Below, one piece after another: positions 57,923 to 64,000 of a DNA stretch of 64,000 bases. The stretch is taken from NCBI GenBank assembly GCA_964344655.1, contig CAYFOF010000001.1, forward strand, positions 1 through 64,000, given 5' to 3'. The stretch's first letter is position 1. The number at the start of each line of letters is the position of its first letter. Source of the stretch: JABJPM01 sp964344655 (GTDB taxonomy: Archaea; Nanobdellota; Nanobdellia; SCGC-AAA011-G17; PNOQ01). The translations under genes were made by a program, and so were the position numbers. The notes beneath the pieces are model-generated. The model did no database searches and was not told the origin of the DNA. It saw nothing but the letters and a program-made list of their open reading frames with translations.

Positions 57923-58252
57923 TTATTCCTGTTTTTCAATTATTACGAATTTTTTTGTTTTACTTATTGGTTTAGTTTCAACAATCTTTACCATGTCTCC
58001 TTTTTGTGCATCTATGCAAGGAGGATTGTGAACACTTACTTTTGATTTCTTTTTCTCTGTTCTTTCATATTTTGGAATTTTTATTATTCTATCCCATTCT
58101 ACAACTGCAGAATTGTGAGTATCTTTAGAAATAAGAGTTCCGGAGAAAGTTCTGCCTCTAAGTTTAATTGATCCATGGTATGGACAATTCTTATCAGTGC
58201 ACTTTTCTTTTGGTGCTTTTACTTCAATTCCAATGTTTTTTTGTTTTTTCAT
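57923..58252 (-). CDS. rps17: 30S ribosomal protein S17
   Basis: 109 aa. CTDKNCPYHGSIKLRGRTFSG is the archaeal opening with two Cys, followed by the OB-fold (KYERTEKKKSKVSVHNPPC). It overlaps the RNase P gene by 4 nt. The codon use is AT-rich as in most of the operon, unlike the two genes upstream. Confidence 0.96.
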   Translation of the reverse strand: MKKQKNIGIEVKAPKEKCTDKNCPYHGSIKLRGRTFSGTLISKDTHNSAVVEWDRIIKIPKYERTEKKKSKVSVHNPPCIDAQKGDMVKIVETKPISKTKKFVIIEKQE

Positions 58253-58479
58253 TTTTTTATTCTGTCTTCTGGTCTTTTTTGTAACGTTTTTCCGTCGATG
58301 ATTTCGCCATCGATCTCTAACGTTACATGCGATTTAAGCAACTTTTTTTTGTTGCTTAGCGTGATCGTGTTTTTCGTTTCTTCAACAACATCTCCGGTCA
58401 CTCCGACAAGGGTTTTGTTTTGCGATTCGACAACTTTTATTTTTTTTCCAATGATTTCTTTTTTCCAAGTTTTTACCAT
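58249..58479 (-). CDS. rnp1: RNase P protein component 1 (Rpp29/Pop4)
   Basis: A 76 aa protein subunit that helps RNase P RNA bind Rpp21. KEIIGKKIKVVESQNKTLVG is the Rpp29 signature, and the end is KRPEDRIKK. ATG 58479 is 1 nt after the aIF1 stop; the ORF-wide start at 58509 would overlap. The codon use is strikingly different from the neighbouring ribosomal genes: ACG, ATC, AAC, GTC and TCG codons are common, shared with the aIF1 gene, suggesting a transferred or atypically evolved segment. Confidence 0.9.
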   Translation of the reverse strand: MVKTWKKEIIGKKIKVVESQNKTLVGVTGDVVEETKNTITLSNKKKLLKSHVTLEIDGEIIDGKTLQKRPEDRIKK

Positions 58480-58480
58480 T

Positions 58481-58786
58481 TTATTCAATGGTGTCTCGGT
58501 TGAAACCAAGCTTCACAAGTTCTTCTTTTACTTTCGCAACGTTGTGGTCGCCTTGAAGTTCAATGTTTGAACCTTTAACCGTTCCACCGCAAGCGAACTT
58601 GCTTTTAAGCTTTTTGGACACGTCTTTGATGTCGATTTTTGCCTTGTCTATACCTTCGATGACTGTTATTATTTTTCCGTATCTTTTCTTTTCTTTTTTA
58701 ACACGGATTGCCTGATCTTCTTTTGCTATTGTTTCGCAAACGCAAAGGTCCTCTGGAAGCCCACATGTGGAGCATATTTCAGTCAT
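58481..58786 (-). CDS. eif1: Translation initiation factor aIF1 (SUI1)
   Basis: 101 aa. An N-terminal zinc-like CSTCGLPEDLCVC (four Cys within 13 residues) precedes the SUI1 core: KKRYGKIITVIEGI and FACGGTVKG. aIF1 monitors start codon selection. The codon usage (ATC, GAC, AAC, CTT, TTC, GTC) is unlike the flanking L29 and S17 genes but matches Rpp29. It overlaps L29 by 4 nt. Confidence 0.95.
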   Translation of the reverse strand: MTEICSTCGLPEDLCVCETIAKEDQAIRVKKEKKRYGKIITVIEGIDKAKIDIKDVSKKLKSKFACGGTVKGSNIELQGDHNVAKVKEELVKLGFNRDTIE

Positions 58787-58995
58787 ACTTTATTCTCACC
58801 CTCCTTCTGTTTTTGAACTGTTAATATTCTTGCTATGGTTCTTTTGATTTCTTTTATTTTTCCAGGATTTTCTGGAGCAGTACCCATAGCAACTTGAGCA
58901 TTAAGTGAAATTAATTCATTTCTTAATTCAGTTAATCGAGTTGCAATTGTTTTATCGTCCATGCTTCTCAATTCCTTTATTTTTATTATTGCCAT
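58783..58995 (-). CDS. rpl29: 50S ribosomal protein L29
   Basis: 70 aa. IKELRSMDDKTIATRLTELRNEL and the KIKEIKRTIARILTVQKQ helix are the two-helix L29 coiled hairpin at the exit tunnel. Immediate neighbour of S3 (1 nt). Confidence 0.95.
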   Translation of the reverse strand: MAIIKIKELRSMDDKTIATRLTELRNELISLNAQVAMGTAPENPGKIKEIKRTIARILTVQKQKEGENKV

Positions 58996-58996
58996 T

Positions 58997-59902
58997 TTAT
59001 TCTTTCTTTGCAGCTTTCTTCTTTGCTAATTCAGCTGCAGTTGGAACTTTCTCTTCTTTTTTTTGTGCTTGTTTAGCTAGTTCTTCGCCAGATTCTTCTT
59101 TTACTTCTTCAGCCACTTTTTCTGCAACTTCTTCTTTCATACCTTCTTCTTGAAGTTCTTCTTTTACTTCCTCTTTAATTTCTTCTTTGATCTCTTCTTT
59201 TGTTGCTTTTTTCTTTTTTGCAGGCGCTTTTTCTTTGATTTCTTTCTTTACTTTTTCTTCTTTTTCGCCTTCAAGAACTTCTTCTTTTTTTGTAGAAGGT
59301 GTTTCATTTTTGATTTTGATTGTATCTGGAAGTGGCACGTCTGGTGTTAAGATACTTACTTTAACTCCGATTGAACCAGATTTAAGATGTGCAACTGCAA
59401 ATCCTTTACTGATTAAGTTTTCTGCAACATCTCCAGATTTTTTTAAGTGTCCAGCAGAGAATCTCCATGTTTTAGATCTTTGACTTGGAACTCCTCTTCC
59501 TGAAATAACAATTTCTCCACCGATTGCTCCAGCTTCAATAATTGTATCTAACATTTTATATCCTAAAAATTTGAATCTTTGCGGACCAAATCTTTCAAAA
59601 GTATGAACTATGTGTTTTGCCACAGAGTGTGGGTTTAAGTTTGGATTATCTATTTCGCTTACTTCTACTTGCGGATTTTCAAATCCGAATTTTATTTTTA
59701 ATACATCAGTAAGTTCTTTTATGTTTGCACCCTTTCTTCCGACGATAAATCCTGGTTTTGATGTAAAGATTGTAACTTTTTCACCTAATGGAGTTTTTTG
59801 AATTGTTGTGTGACTATATCCTGGTCTATCCAAAACTTCTGCTATGTACTCAAGAATTTCAAATTCTTTAAGTTTCTTTTTTATAATCTCTCTTTCAATC
59901 AT
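58997..59902 (-). CDS. rps3: 30S ribosomal protein S3, with Lys/Glu-rich tail
   Basis: Residues 1-210 are a standard archaeal S3 with KH domain (GFIVGRKGANIKEL) and C-terminal domain (AHLKSGSIGVKVSILTPDVPLPD). Residues about 215-301 are a low-complexity EEIKEE/EEVKEE tail that ends KKKAAKKE. It overlaps L22 by 4 nt. Standard S3 is about 210-230 aa in archaea, so the tail is long. Confidence 0.96.
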   Translation of the reverse strand: MIEREIIKKKLKEFEILEYIAEVLDRPGYSHTTIQKTPLGEKVTIFTSKPGFIVGRKGANIKELTDVLKIKFGFENPQVEVSEIDNPNLNPHSVAKHIVHTFERFGPQRFKFLGYKMLDTIIEAGAIGGEIVISGRGVPSQRSKTWRFSAGHLKKSGDVAENLISKGFAVAHLKSGSIGVKVSILTPDVPLPDTIKIKNETPSTKKEEVLEGEKEEKVKKEIKEKAPAKKKKATKEEIKEEIKEEVKEELQEEGMKEEVAEKVAEEVKEESGEELAKQAQKKEEKVPTAAELAKKKAAKKE

Positions 59903-60399
59903 TCTTCTTTCTCCATTACCTTAATTGACAAATGAGTGTTTTTCATTTTTCTTCTTCTCATTCTACCTTGGTGCCATTGTTGAGGACCTATGTCTGCTTT
60001 TATTTCTGTTATGATTAAATTTTTTGAATCTAAACCTTTATCTTCTGCATTTGCTTCTACAGTATTTATTAGAGAAAGGAAATTTTGTATTGCTTTTTCT
60101 GGGTACCTTCCAGATGCAATATTTCCAGATTTGTGTCCAGTGTCTCTATTGTATCTTTTGAAAGGAACTGCTTTTTTATGTTCTAAAACTTCATTCAACA
60201 ACATTTTTGCTTTTGTTGTTTCTTTGTTTCTTATGAAATTACAAACTTCGACTGATTGTTTTGTTGAAATTGGAAGATTAAGAGACTTTGCAGTAGCAAA
60301 ATGTTCTTTTTTATCTACTGGTTTAGCTTCAACTTTTTTAGTTTCTACTTTTTCAGCAGGTTTCTTTTCTTCCGTTGTTGTTTTTTTAGTTTCAGTCAT
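59899..60399 (-). CDS. rpl22: 50S ribosomal protein L22
   Basis: 166 aa. A 30-residue Thr/Lys/Glu-rich N-terminal extension comes first; the core starts at HFATAKSLNLPISTKQSVEVC. RYNRDTGHKSGNIASGRYPEKA is the archaeal insertion and the end (GRMRRRKMKNTHLSIKV) is the tunnel-lining hairpin side. The gene is normal in order. Confidence 0.95.
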   Translation of the reverse strand: MTETKKTTTEEKKPAEKVETKKVEAKPVDKKEHFATAKSLNLPISTKQSVEVCNFIRNKETTKAKMLLNEVLEHKKAVPFKRYNRDTGHKSGNIASGRYPEKAIQNFLSLINTVEANAEDKGLDSKNLIITEIKADIGPQQWHQGRMRRRKMKNTHLSIKVMEKEE

Positions 60400-60401
60400 T
60401 T

Positions 60402-60800
60402 TTATTTCACAGATGCGTATGCACTAGATCTTGTAGCTCCGATACCAGGTGCACTGTGTTTCAATCTTACTCTTGTTTCAGCAAATTCACCAAGTCTGTG
60501 TCCAATCATTTCAGGCATAACTTCTATTTGGTCAAATTTGTTTCCTCTATGGATTTGGATTTTTAATCCTACCATGGTTGGAAGTATGATCATGTTTCTG
60601 CAATGTGTTTTTATTGCTTTTTTGTAAGTTCCATTATTTGCTGCTTCTACTTTTTTCATTAATGTTTTTTGAGCATCAGTGAATCCTCTAGTTATTGTTC
60701 TTCTTTCTCTTGTAGGAAGTAATTTTGCTACTTCTTGAATAGGCATTGCCTTAAGTTCTTCTAGTGTTTTTCCCCGATATGTGAATTCTTTCTTAGCCAT
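60402..60800 (-). CDS. rps19: 30S ribosomal protein S19
   Basis: 132 aa. FTYRGKTLEELKAMPIQEVAKLLP and MIGHRLGEFAETRVRLKHSAPGIGATR are typical of archaeal S19 (S15e). Two nucleotides from L2 and L22 genes. Confidence 0.97.
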   Translation of the reverse strand: MAKKEFTYRGKTLEELKAMPIQEVAKLLPTRERRTITRGFTDAQKTLMKKVEAANNGTYKKAIKTHCRNMIILPTMVGLKIQIHRGNKFDQIEVMPEMIGHRLGEFAETRVRLKHSAPGIGATRSSAYASVK

Positions 60801-60802
60801 TT

Positions 60803-61525
60803 TTATTTCTTACCTGTTTTTTTAGATGCAATGGAACCAACTTTTCTTCCAGGTGGTGCATTTCTTGATACAGTTCTTGGTTTACCGATGTGTCTTCCTC
60901 TACCAGATCCGAATGGGTGGTCTACTGCGTTCATCGCTACACCAGATGTCTTTGGGAATAATTTGTTCTTTCCCTTCATAATCTTTACTTTTTTACCTGC
61001 TTTTAAGATTGGTTTATCTTTTCTTCCGCCGCCAGCAACTATACCAATTGTTGCACGGCAATTTGAATCTATTATTTTTGTTTTTTTAGTTTTAAATTGA
61101 ATAGTAACTTTTTTGTCTGATTTTGCAATAACTCTTGCGAAGCTTCCTGCAGTTTTAACGAATTTTCCACCATCACCAACTTGATTTTCTACGTTGTGTA
61201 TTTGTGTTCCAATTGGAATTGCACTTAAAGGTACTGTGTTTCCTAGATCTACTCCTGCTTTTTTTCCGGAATAAACTATTTTATTTGTGTTTAATCCTAA
61301 AGGAGCAAGAGCTAAAATTCTTTCTCCGCCTTCGAATTCTACTTCGATTAAAGGAGCTGAATGTCCTGGGCAATTAATTATATCTAATACTCTGCCTGCA
61401 ATAACTCCTTCTTTTTCGAAATTATCGTAAGCTCTGTTTGAAACTGCACCAACGAATTTATGACTAGGAGACCTATATGTTTGTGTTCCTCTTCCCCGTC
61501 TTTGTGCAATAATTCTCTTACCCAT
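60803..61525 (-). CDS. rpl2: 50S ribosomal protein L2
   Basis: 240 aa. RRGRGTQTYRSPSHKFVGAV starts the protein, and GVAMNAVDHPFGSGRGRHIGKP contains the conserved HPFGSGRG loop near the peptidyl transferase centre. One nucleotide from L23. Confidence 0.97.
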   Translation of the reverse strand: MGKRIIAQRRGRGTQTYRSPSHKFVGAVSNRAYDNFEKEGVIAGRVLDIINCPGHSAPLIEVEFEGGERILALAPLGLNTNKIVYSGKKAGVDLGNTVPLSAIPIGTQIHNVENQVGDGGKFVKTAGSFARVIAKSDKKVTIQFKTKKTKIIDSNCRATIGIVAGGGRKDKPILKAGKKVKIMKGKNKLFPKTSGVAMNAVDHPFGSGRGRHIGKPRTVSRNAPPGRKVGSIASKKTGKK

Positions 61526-61526
61526 T

Positions 61527-61787
61527 TTACATTAATCCTAATTTTGTAGCAACATCGATTGCTGGTGTTTCTGGAGATAATAAGATGTAAGCTTTTTTCC
61601 TATTATCTGGTGTGTTTAATGTGGAAACTTTCAAAACTTTAACAGAGAATAATTCTTCTACTGCTTTTTTTATGTCATTTTTTGTAGCTTTTCTATCTAC
61701 AATAAGCACTAGCTTATTCTCTACTTCCATCATTCTAACAGCTTTTTCAGTTGCTAGCGGATGTTTTATTGTTTTGTACGCTTCCAT
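61527..61787 (-). CDS. rpl23: 50S ribosomal protein L23
   Basis: 86 aa. TIKHPLATEKAVRMMEVENKL and KKAVEELFSVKVLKVSTLNTP are the L23 signature, and IPDNRKKAYILL follows. The start codon lies inside the last 41 nt of L4, a deep overlap in a different frame. The exit-tunnel docking site for SRP. Confidence 0.95.
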   Translation of the reverse strand: MEAYKTIKHPLATEKAVRMMEVENKLVLIVDRKATKNDIKKAVEELFSVKVLKVSTLNTPDNRKKAYILLSPETPAIDVATKLGLM

Positions 61788-62598
61788 TTTTTGAATAAAA
61801 TAAATTTTCTTTTTCTAATCTTTGTATTGAATTTAAAGACCAGATAACTAATCTTCCAGGTACTGCTCCCGGTGCTAGAACTTCTGCATTTAATGAAGAA
61901 ACTTCTGCTACTTCAAATCCTGGCATATTTCTTCCGGCTTTGTATGCTTTGGAGTTATTATTAGCAACAACAACTAAAGGTCCTTTTACTTTTCTGTATT
62001 TTCTTCCTCTCATTGTACCTTTTCCAGCTCTGATTTTTTTATTATCTGCTCTTTCTAATTCGGATGTTAAATTTAATTTTTCTAATAATGCTTTGATTTC
62101 TTTTGTTTTATTTATATCTTCTAATTTCTCGACGATTAAAGGTAAATTTTCAGTTGATTTTATTCCTTTATTTTCTAAATATTCTTTTTCAATTGTTGCT
62201 GCAATTGCAGAACGAATTGCTTTTTGTCTTTCTTTTTTGTTTAATGATTTTGCGAATATTTTTTCTCCCTTTGGAGGATGAGCTCTTCTTCCACCCATCG
62301 TACCAGAAACGATTGCTCCAGTGTAAATGAATTGTGTTCCTCTTCTTAACATAACTTTTCTAGGAATTCTAGACATACTTCTACCGTAACCACCACGGTA
62401 TGCTTTTCTTCTTCTTGAAAGTTTTGCAGAATATTCTAAGCCTGCTCGGGGATCTGTTCCGTATTGTTGTCTTTTTCTTGATTGAATAACTAATACAGCC
62501 TGTTTTATCAAATCAGGTCTTACTTCTTCAGAGAACTGTTTAGGTAATTCTACTTCTTTTCCTTTTGTTCCTGTTATTGTGTATGTAGTAGCTTTCAT
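61747..62598 (-). CDS. rpl4: 50S ribosomal protein L4
   Basis: 283 aa. RQQYGTDPRAGLEYSAKLSRRRKAYRGGYGRSMSR is given in part: the RRRKAYRGGYGRSMSR loop reaches the exit tunnel. GRLVIWSLNSIQRLEKENLF is near the normal end; 16 extra residues (SKNGSVQNNKTSASN) run into L23 by 41 nt. Usual S10-operon order with L3 upstream (4 nt overlap). Confidence 0.94.
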   Translation of the reverse strand: MKATTYTITGTKGKEVELPKQFSEEVRPDLIKQAVLVIQSRKRQQYGTDPRAGLEYSAKLSRRRKAYRGGYGRSMSRIPRKVMLRRGTQFIYTGAIVSGTMGGRRAHPPKGEKIFAKSLNKKERQKAIRSAIAATIEKEYLENKGIKSTENLPLIVEKLEDINKTKEIKALLEKLNLTSELERADNKKIRAGKGTMRGRKYRKVKGPLVVVANNNSKAYKAGRNMPGFEVAEVSSLNAEVLAPGAVPGRLVIWSLNSIQRLEKENLFYSKNGSVQNNKTSASN

Positions 62599-63539
62599 TG
62601 TTTAGACTCTGTACTTATTGTTTTTATGTCGAGAGGTTTTTCTGATTTTTTATCTCGAATTGTGTTTGAAAATATTATTAATCTTTTTGCAGGTCCAGCA
62701 ACTGAGCCTTTTATTAGAATGTATTTGTTTTTTACAAGGCCGTATTGTTTGATTCCGCCTTTTTGGTTTACTTCTTCTGGGTTTTCTCCAACTTTTAATA
62801 TTAATTTATTATATTCTGTTCTTTTATGGAATCCATGTTGACCGTGTTGAGGCACTTTCCAAGAAACTTTTCTAGGAGTGAATGCTCCCAAGTTACCAGC
62901 AGATCTTCTTTTCTTCTCAGATTTATGAGATTTTAATGAAATTCCGAATCTTTTTACTGGACCAGTAAATCCATGGCCTTTTGTTACAGCGTGAATGTCT
63001 GTGTATTCTCCTGCTGTAAATGTATCTTCTATGTTAATTTCTTTTTCTAATAATGATTTTGCGTATTCTAGATCTCCACCAATTGGTATTTCAAATATTT
63101 CTGGTTTTTTCTTTCCAATACCAGTTAAATTTGGTTGAGTGTAAACAACTAATTTTAAGAAGTCATATTCTTTTGGAATTTCTTCTTTTGTTTTTTTAGG
63201 AATAGATATTTTTTTTGATAATTCTTTGTTAAGGTTTTTTGAGAAAATTTGTGTGATTGCTTTTGAACCATAAGCTGTGTTTTTATAGAATCGTAAAGAA
63301 AGAGGTTTTAGTGGTGGGCACTCGATAATCGTCACGGGAGTTGTTGTGATAATCTCAGTGCCTTTCTTCCCTGGTTTAGAATCTTGAATGTGAGTCATTC
63401 CAACTTTATAACCAGCGAAAGCTAATGGTTTATTATTAGTATTATTTATCCAGGATTTAATATTGGCATAAATTCTTTGAGCCCTCACTCTAGGCCAAAA
63501 CTGCAAACTTCCTGATCGTGGTTGGTGTCTCTTCGCCAT
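62595..63539 (-). CDS. rpl3: 50S ribosomal protein L3
   Basis: 314 aa, the archaeal/eukaryal long form. It starts MAKRHQPRSGSLQFWPRVRA, and contains KGHGFTGPVKRFGISLKSHK and PGQHGFHKRTEYNK-type segments. First gene of the superoperon: TTTATAAA at 63564-63571 places the start at about the ATG, so leaderless. Next to the peptidyl transferase centre. Confidence 0.97.
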   Translation of the reverse strand: MAKRHQPRSGSLQFWPRVRAQRIYANIKSWINNTNNKPLAFAGYKVGMTHIQDSKPGKKGTEIITTTPVTIIECPPLKPLSLRFYKNTAYGSKAITQIFSKNLNKELSKKISIPKKTKEEIPKEYDFLKLVVYTQPNLTGIGKKKPEIFEIPIGGDLEYAKSLLEKEINIEDTFTAGEYTDIHAVTKGHGFTGPVKRFGISLKSHKSEKKRRSAGNLGAFTPRKVSWKVPQHGQHGFHKRTEYNKLILKVGENPEEVNQKGGIKQYGLVKNKYILIKGSVAGPAKRLIIFSNTIRDKKSEKPLDIKTISTESKQ

Positions 63540-63563
63540 GTTTCTTTTTGGGAACTTGTCGTG

Positions 63564-63571
63564 TTTATAAA
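63564..63571 (-). promoter_or_regulatory. TATA box of the ribosomal protein superoperon
   Basis: TTTATAAA about 28 nt ahead of the L3 ATG (63539). A GC-rich gap (63580-63630) separates this from the divergent TATA of the putative small RNA at 63636-63643, and could hold regulators of both. Confidence 0.6.
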
Positions 63572-63635
63572 TCTTTCTAGAATCAGCGGTCTGATAATCG
63601 CGTACAGTAGGGGATTATAACGGGAGAATTGTTAG

Positions 63636-63745
63636 TTTATAAATGTTTTTGTTAAGGAAAAATGTAGGAAGACCTAGTGTCCTTTCATCATTCAATAGGT
63701 GAAACCACACCAAAAGTAGAAAGGTTTCCGCGGGCCTTCCAGTAA
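63636..63745 (+). ncRNA. Candidate structured small RNA, unknown family
   Basis: TTTATAAA at 63636-63643 predicts a start near 63664-63668 on the plus strand, just where a nested set of helices begins: GGAAG (63667-63671) with CTTCC (63736-63740), CCTTTC (63681-63686) with GAAAGG (63719-63724), and GGTG (63698-63701) with CACC (63708-63711). An alternative pairing ACCTA (63672-63676) with TAGGT (63696-63700) is possible. There is no open reading frame of useful size. Not a tRNA, 5S or known guide RNA by eye: no CUGA/RUGAUGA or ACA box was found. The GC content is above the local average. Confidence 0.5.
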
Positions 63746-63771
63746 AATCATAAAAACTTAGACTTTAAAAA

Positions 63772-63996
63772 TTATTCGTGTTTTCCAGCTAGCCAGTTAA
63801 AGAATTCTATTCCTACTAAAATTAAGACTAACCAAATAAATGAATTAAGTAATAATCTTAGAAATAATAATGCACTTAATAATAAGAGTAAGAATATCCA
63901 GCTTTTTTTGAAGATATTTGGCCAAGTAAACTTGTTTTTCTTAGATATTTCAGATAACATCCAATCTAAGTAGTTTTTTATTGCAAATTTAGACAT
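63772..63996 (-). CDS. Small membrane protein
   Basis: A 74 aa protein with a polar N-terminus (MSKFAIKNYLDWMLSEISKK) and two hydrophobic helices (about 33-50 and 53-68). No family recognised. It starts 4 nt from the window edge. Its stop lies about 27 nt beyond the end of the candidate RNA on the other strand. Confidence 0.6.
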   Translation of the reverse strand: MSKFAIKNYLDWMLSEISKKNKFTWPNIFKKSWIFLLLLLSALLFLRLLLNSFIWLVLILVGIEFFNWLAGKHE

Positions 63997-64000
63997 ATTA

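Noticed and set aside
63580..63630. GC-rich gap between divergent promoters as C/D box RNA
   Set aside because: A CTGA is present but no RUGAUGA C box or guide layout fits; it is better treated as a control region between the L3 and small-RNA promoters.
1..64000. CRISPR arrays, rRNA genes, transposases and prophage genes
   Set aside because: I looked for regularly spaced repeats, conserved rRNA segments, DDE-type or integrase ORFs and phage structural genes, and saw none. Very degenerate copies could be missed by eye.

Overview
The window is AT-rich archaeal chromosome, most probably from a small-genome DPANN archaeon of the Pacearchaeota/Woesearchaeota/Nanoarchaeota type. The archaeal assignment rests on TFE, Spt5, RpoP, aIF5A, aIF1, Alba, prefoldin alpha and beta, an archaeo-eukaryotic primase, Orc1/Cdc6, Nre, UPF0147, archaease-RtcB, eukaryote-type ribosomal proteins (L14e, L19e, L32e, L34e, L37ae, L40e, S4e, S17e) and TATA-box promoters. 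The DPANN assignment is inference: reduced versions of enzymes (alanyl-tRNA synthetase without its C-terminal domain, a Dph2 lacking its first domain, a single-chain primase), a bacterial-looking LeuRS, many short orphan proteins and the loss of genes that normally sit among the ribosomal proteins.

Layout. 1-10 kb: a secreted beta-rich protein, Nre repair protein, a short M50 protease, TFE, a pair of coiled-coil proteins, AlaRS, a beta-CASP RNase and LeuRS. 10.1-19 kb: tRNA-Arg and tRNA-Cys, then a cell-envelope region (two surface proteins with C-terminal anchors, two FtsX/MacB-type permeases plus ATPase, a membrane-bound deacetylase, a metallopeptidase split in two frames, an archaeosortase-like enzyme). 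19-31 kb: PRTase-like protein, small membrane protein, coiled-coil protein, L1-L10-L12 operon, HemK-like methyltransferase, several orphans, an HTH regulator, Orc1/Cdc6, two micro-ORFs, phosphoesterase, TatD, M50-PDZ protease, L40e and aIF5A. 31.9-45 kb: FKBP, FtsZ, SecE-Spt5-L11, tRNA-Pro, L37ae-RpoP-prefoldin beta-UPF0147-SepF-ZPR1-Dph2, GlyRS, an ArsR-TrxB-Trx redox operon, a lysine-rich H1-like protein, archease-RtcB-tRNA-Ala and a CAU tRNA. 45-49 kb: CPA2 antiporter, Alba, S17e, primase, prefoldin alpha. 49-63.5 kb: one long minus-strand S10/spc/alpha-type ribosomal superoperon from L3 to L14e, including SecY, RNase P Rpp29 and aIF1. A candidate structured small RNA sits divergently upstream of L3, followed by a small membrane protein.

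Two expression modes are visible. First genes of transcription units usually have a TATA box 24-31 nt before the ATG and so look leaderless, while operon-internal genes and a few leadered genes carry GGAGG-type ribosome binding sites. The most unusual signals are: a GCTTGCCAAA element at identical spacing from the TATA box in three promoters (nre, an HTH regulator, and a two-micro-ORF operon near cdc6); the archaeosortase-like gene divergent from its candidate substrate; the structured RNA upstream of L3; the codon-usage island covering rpp29-aIF1; and the in-place splitting of a zinc metallopeptidase between its two metal-binding motifs. No CRISPR array, transposase, rRNA gene or prophage was seen.
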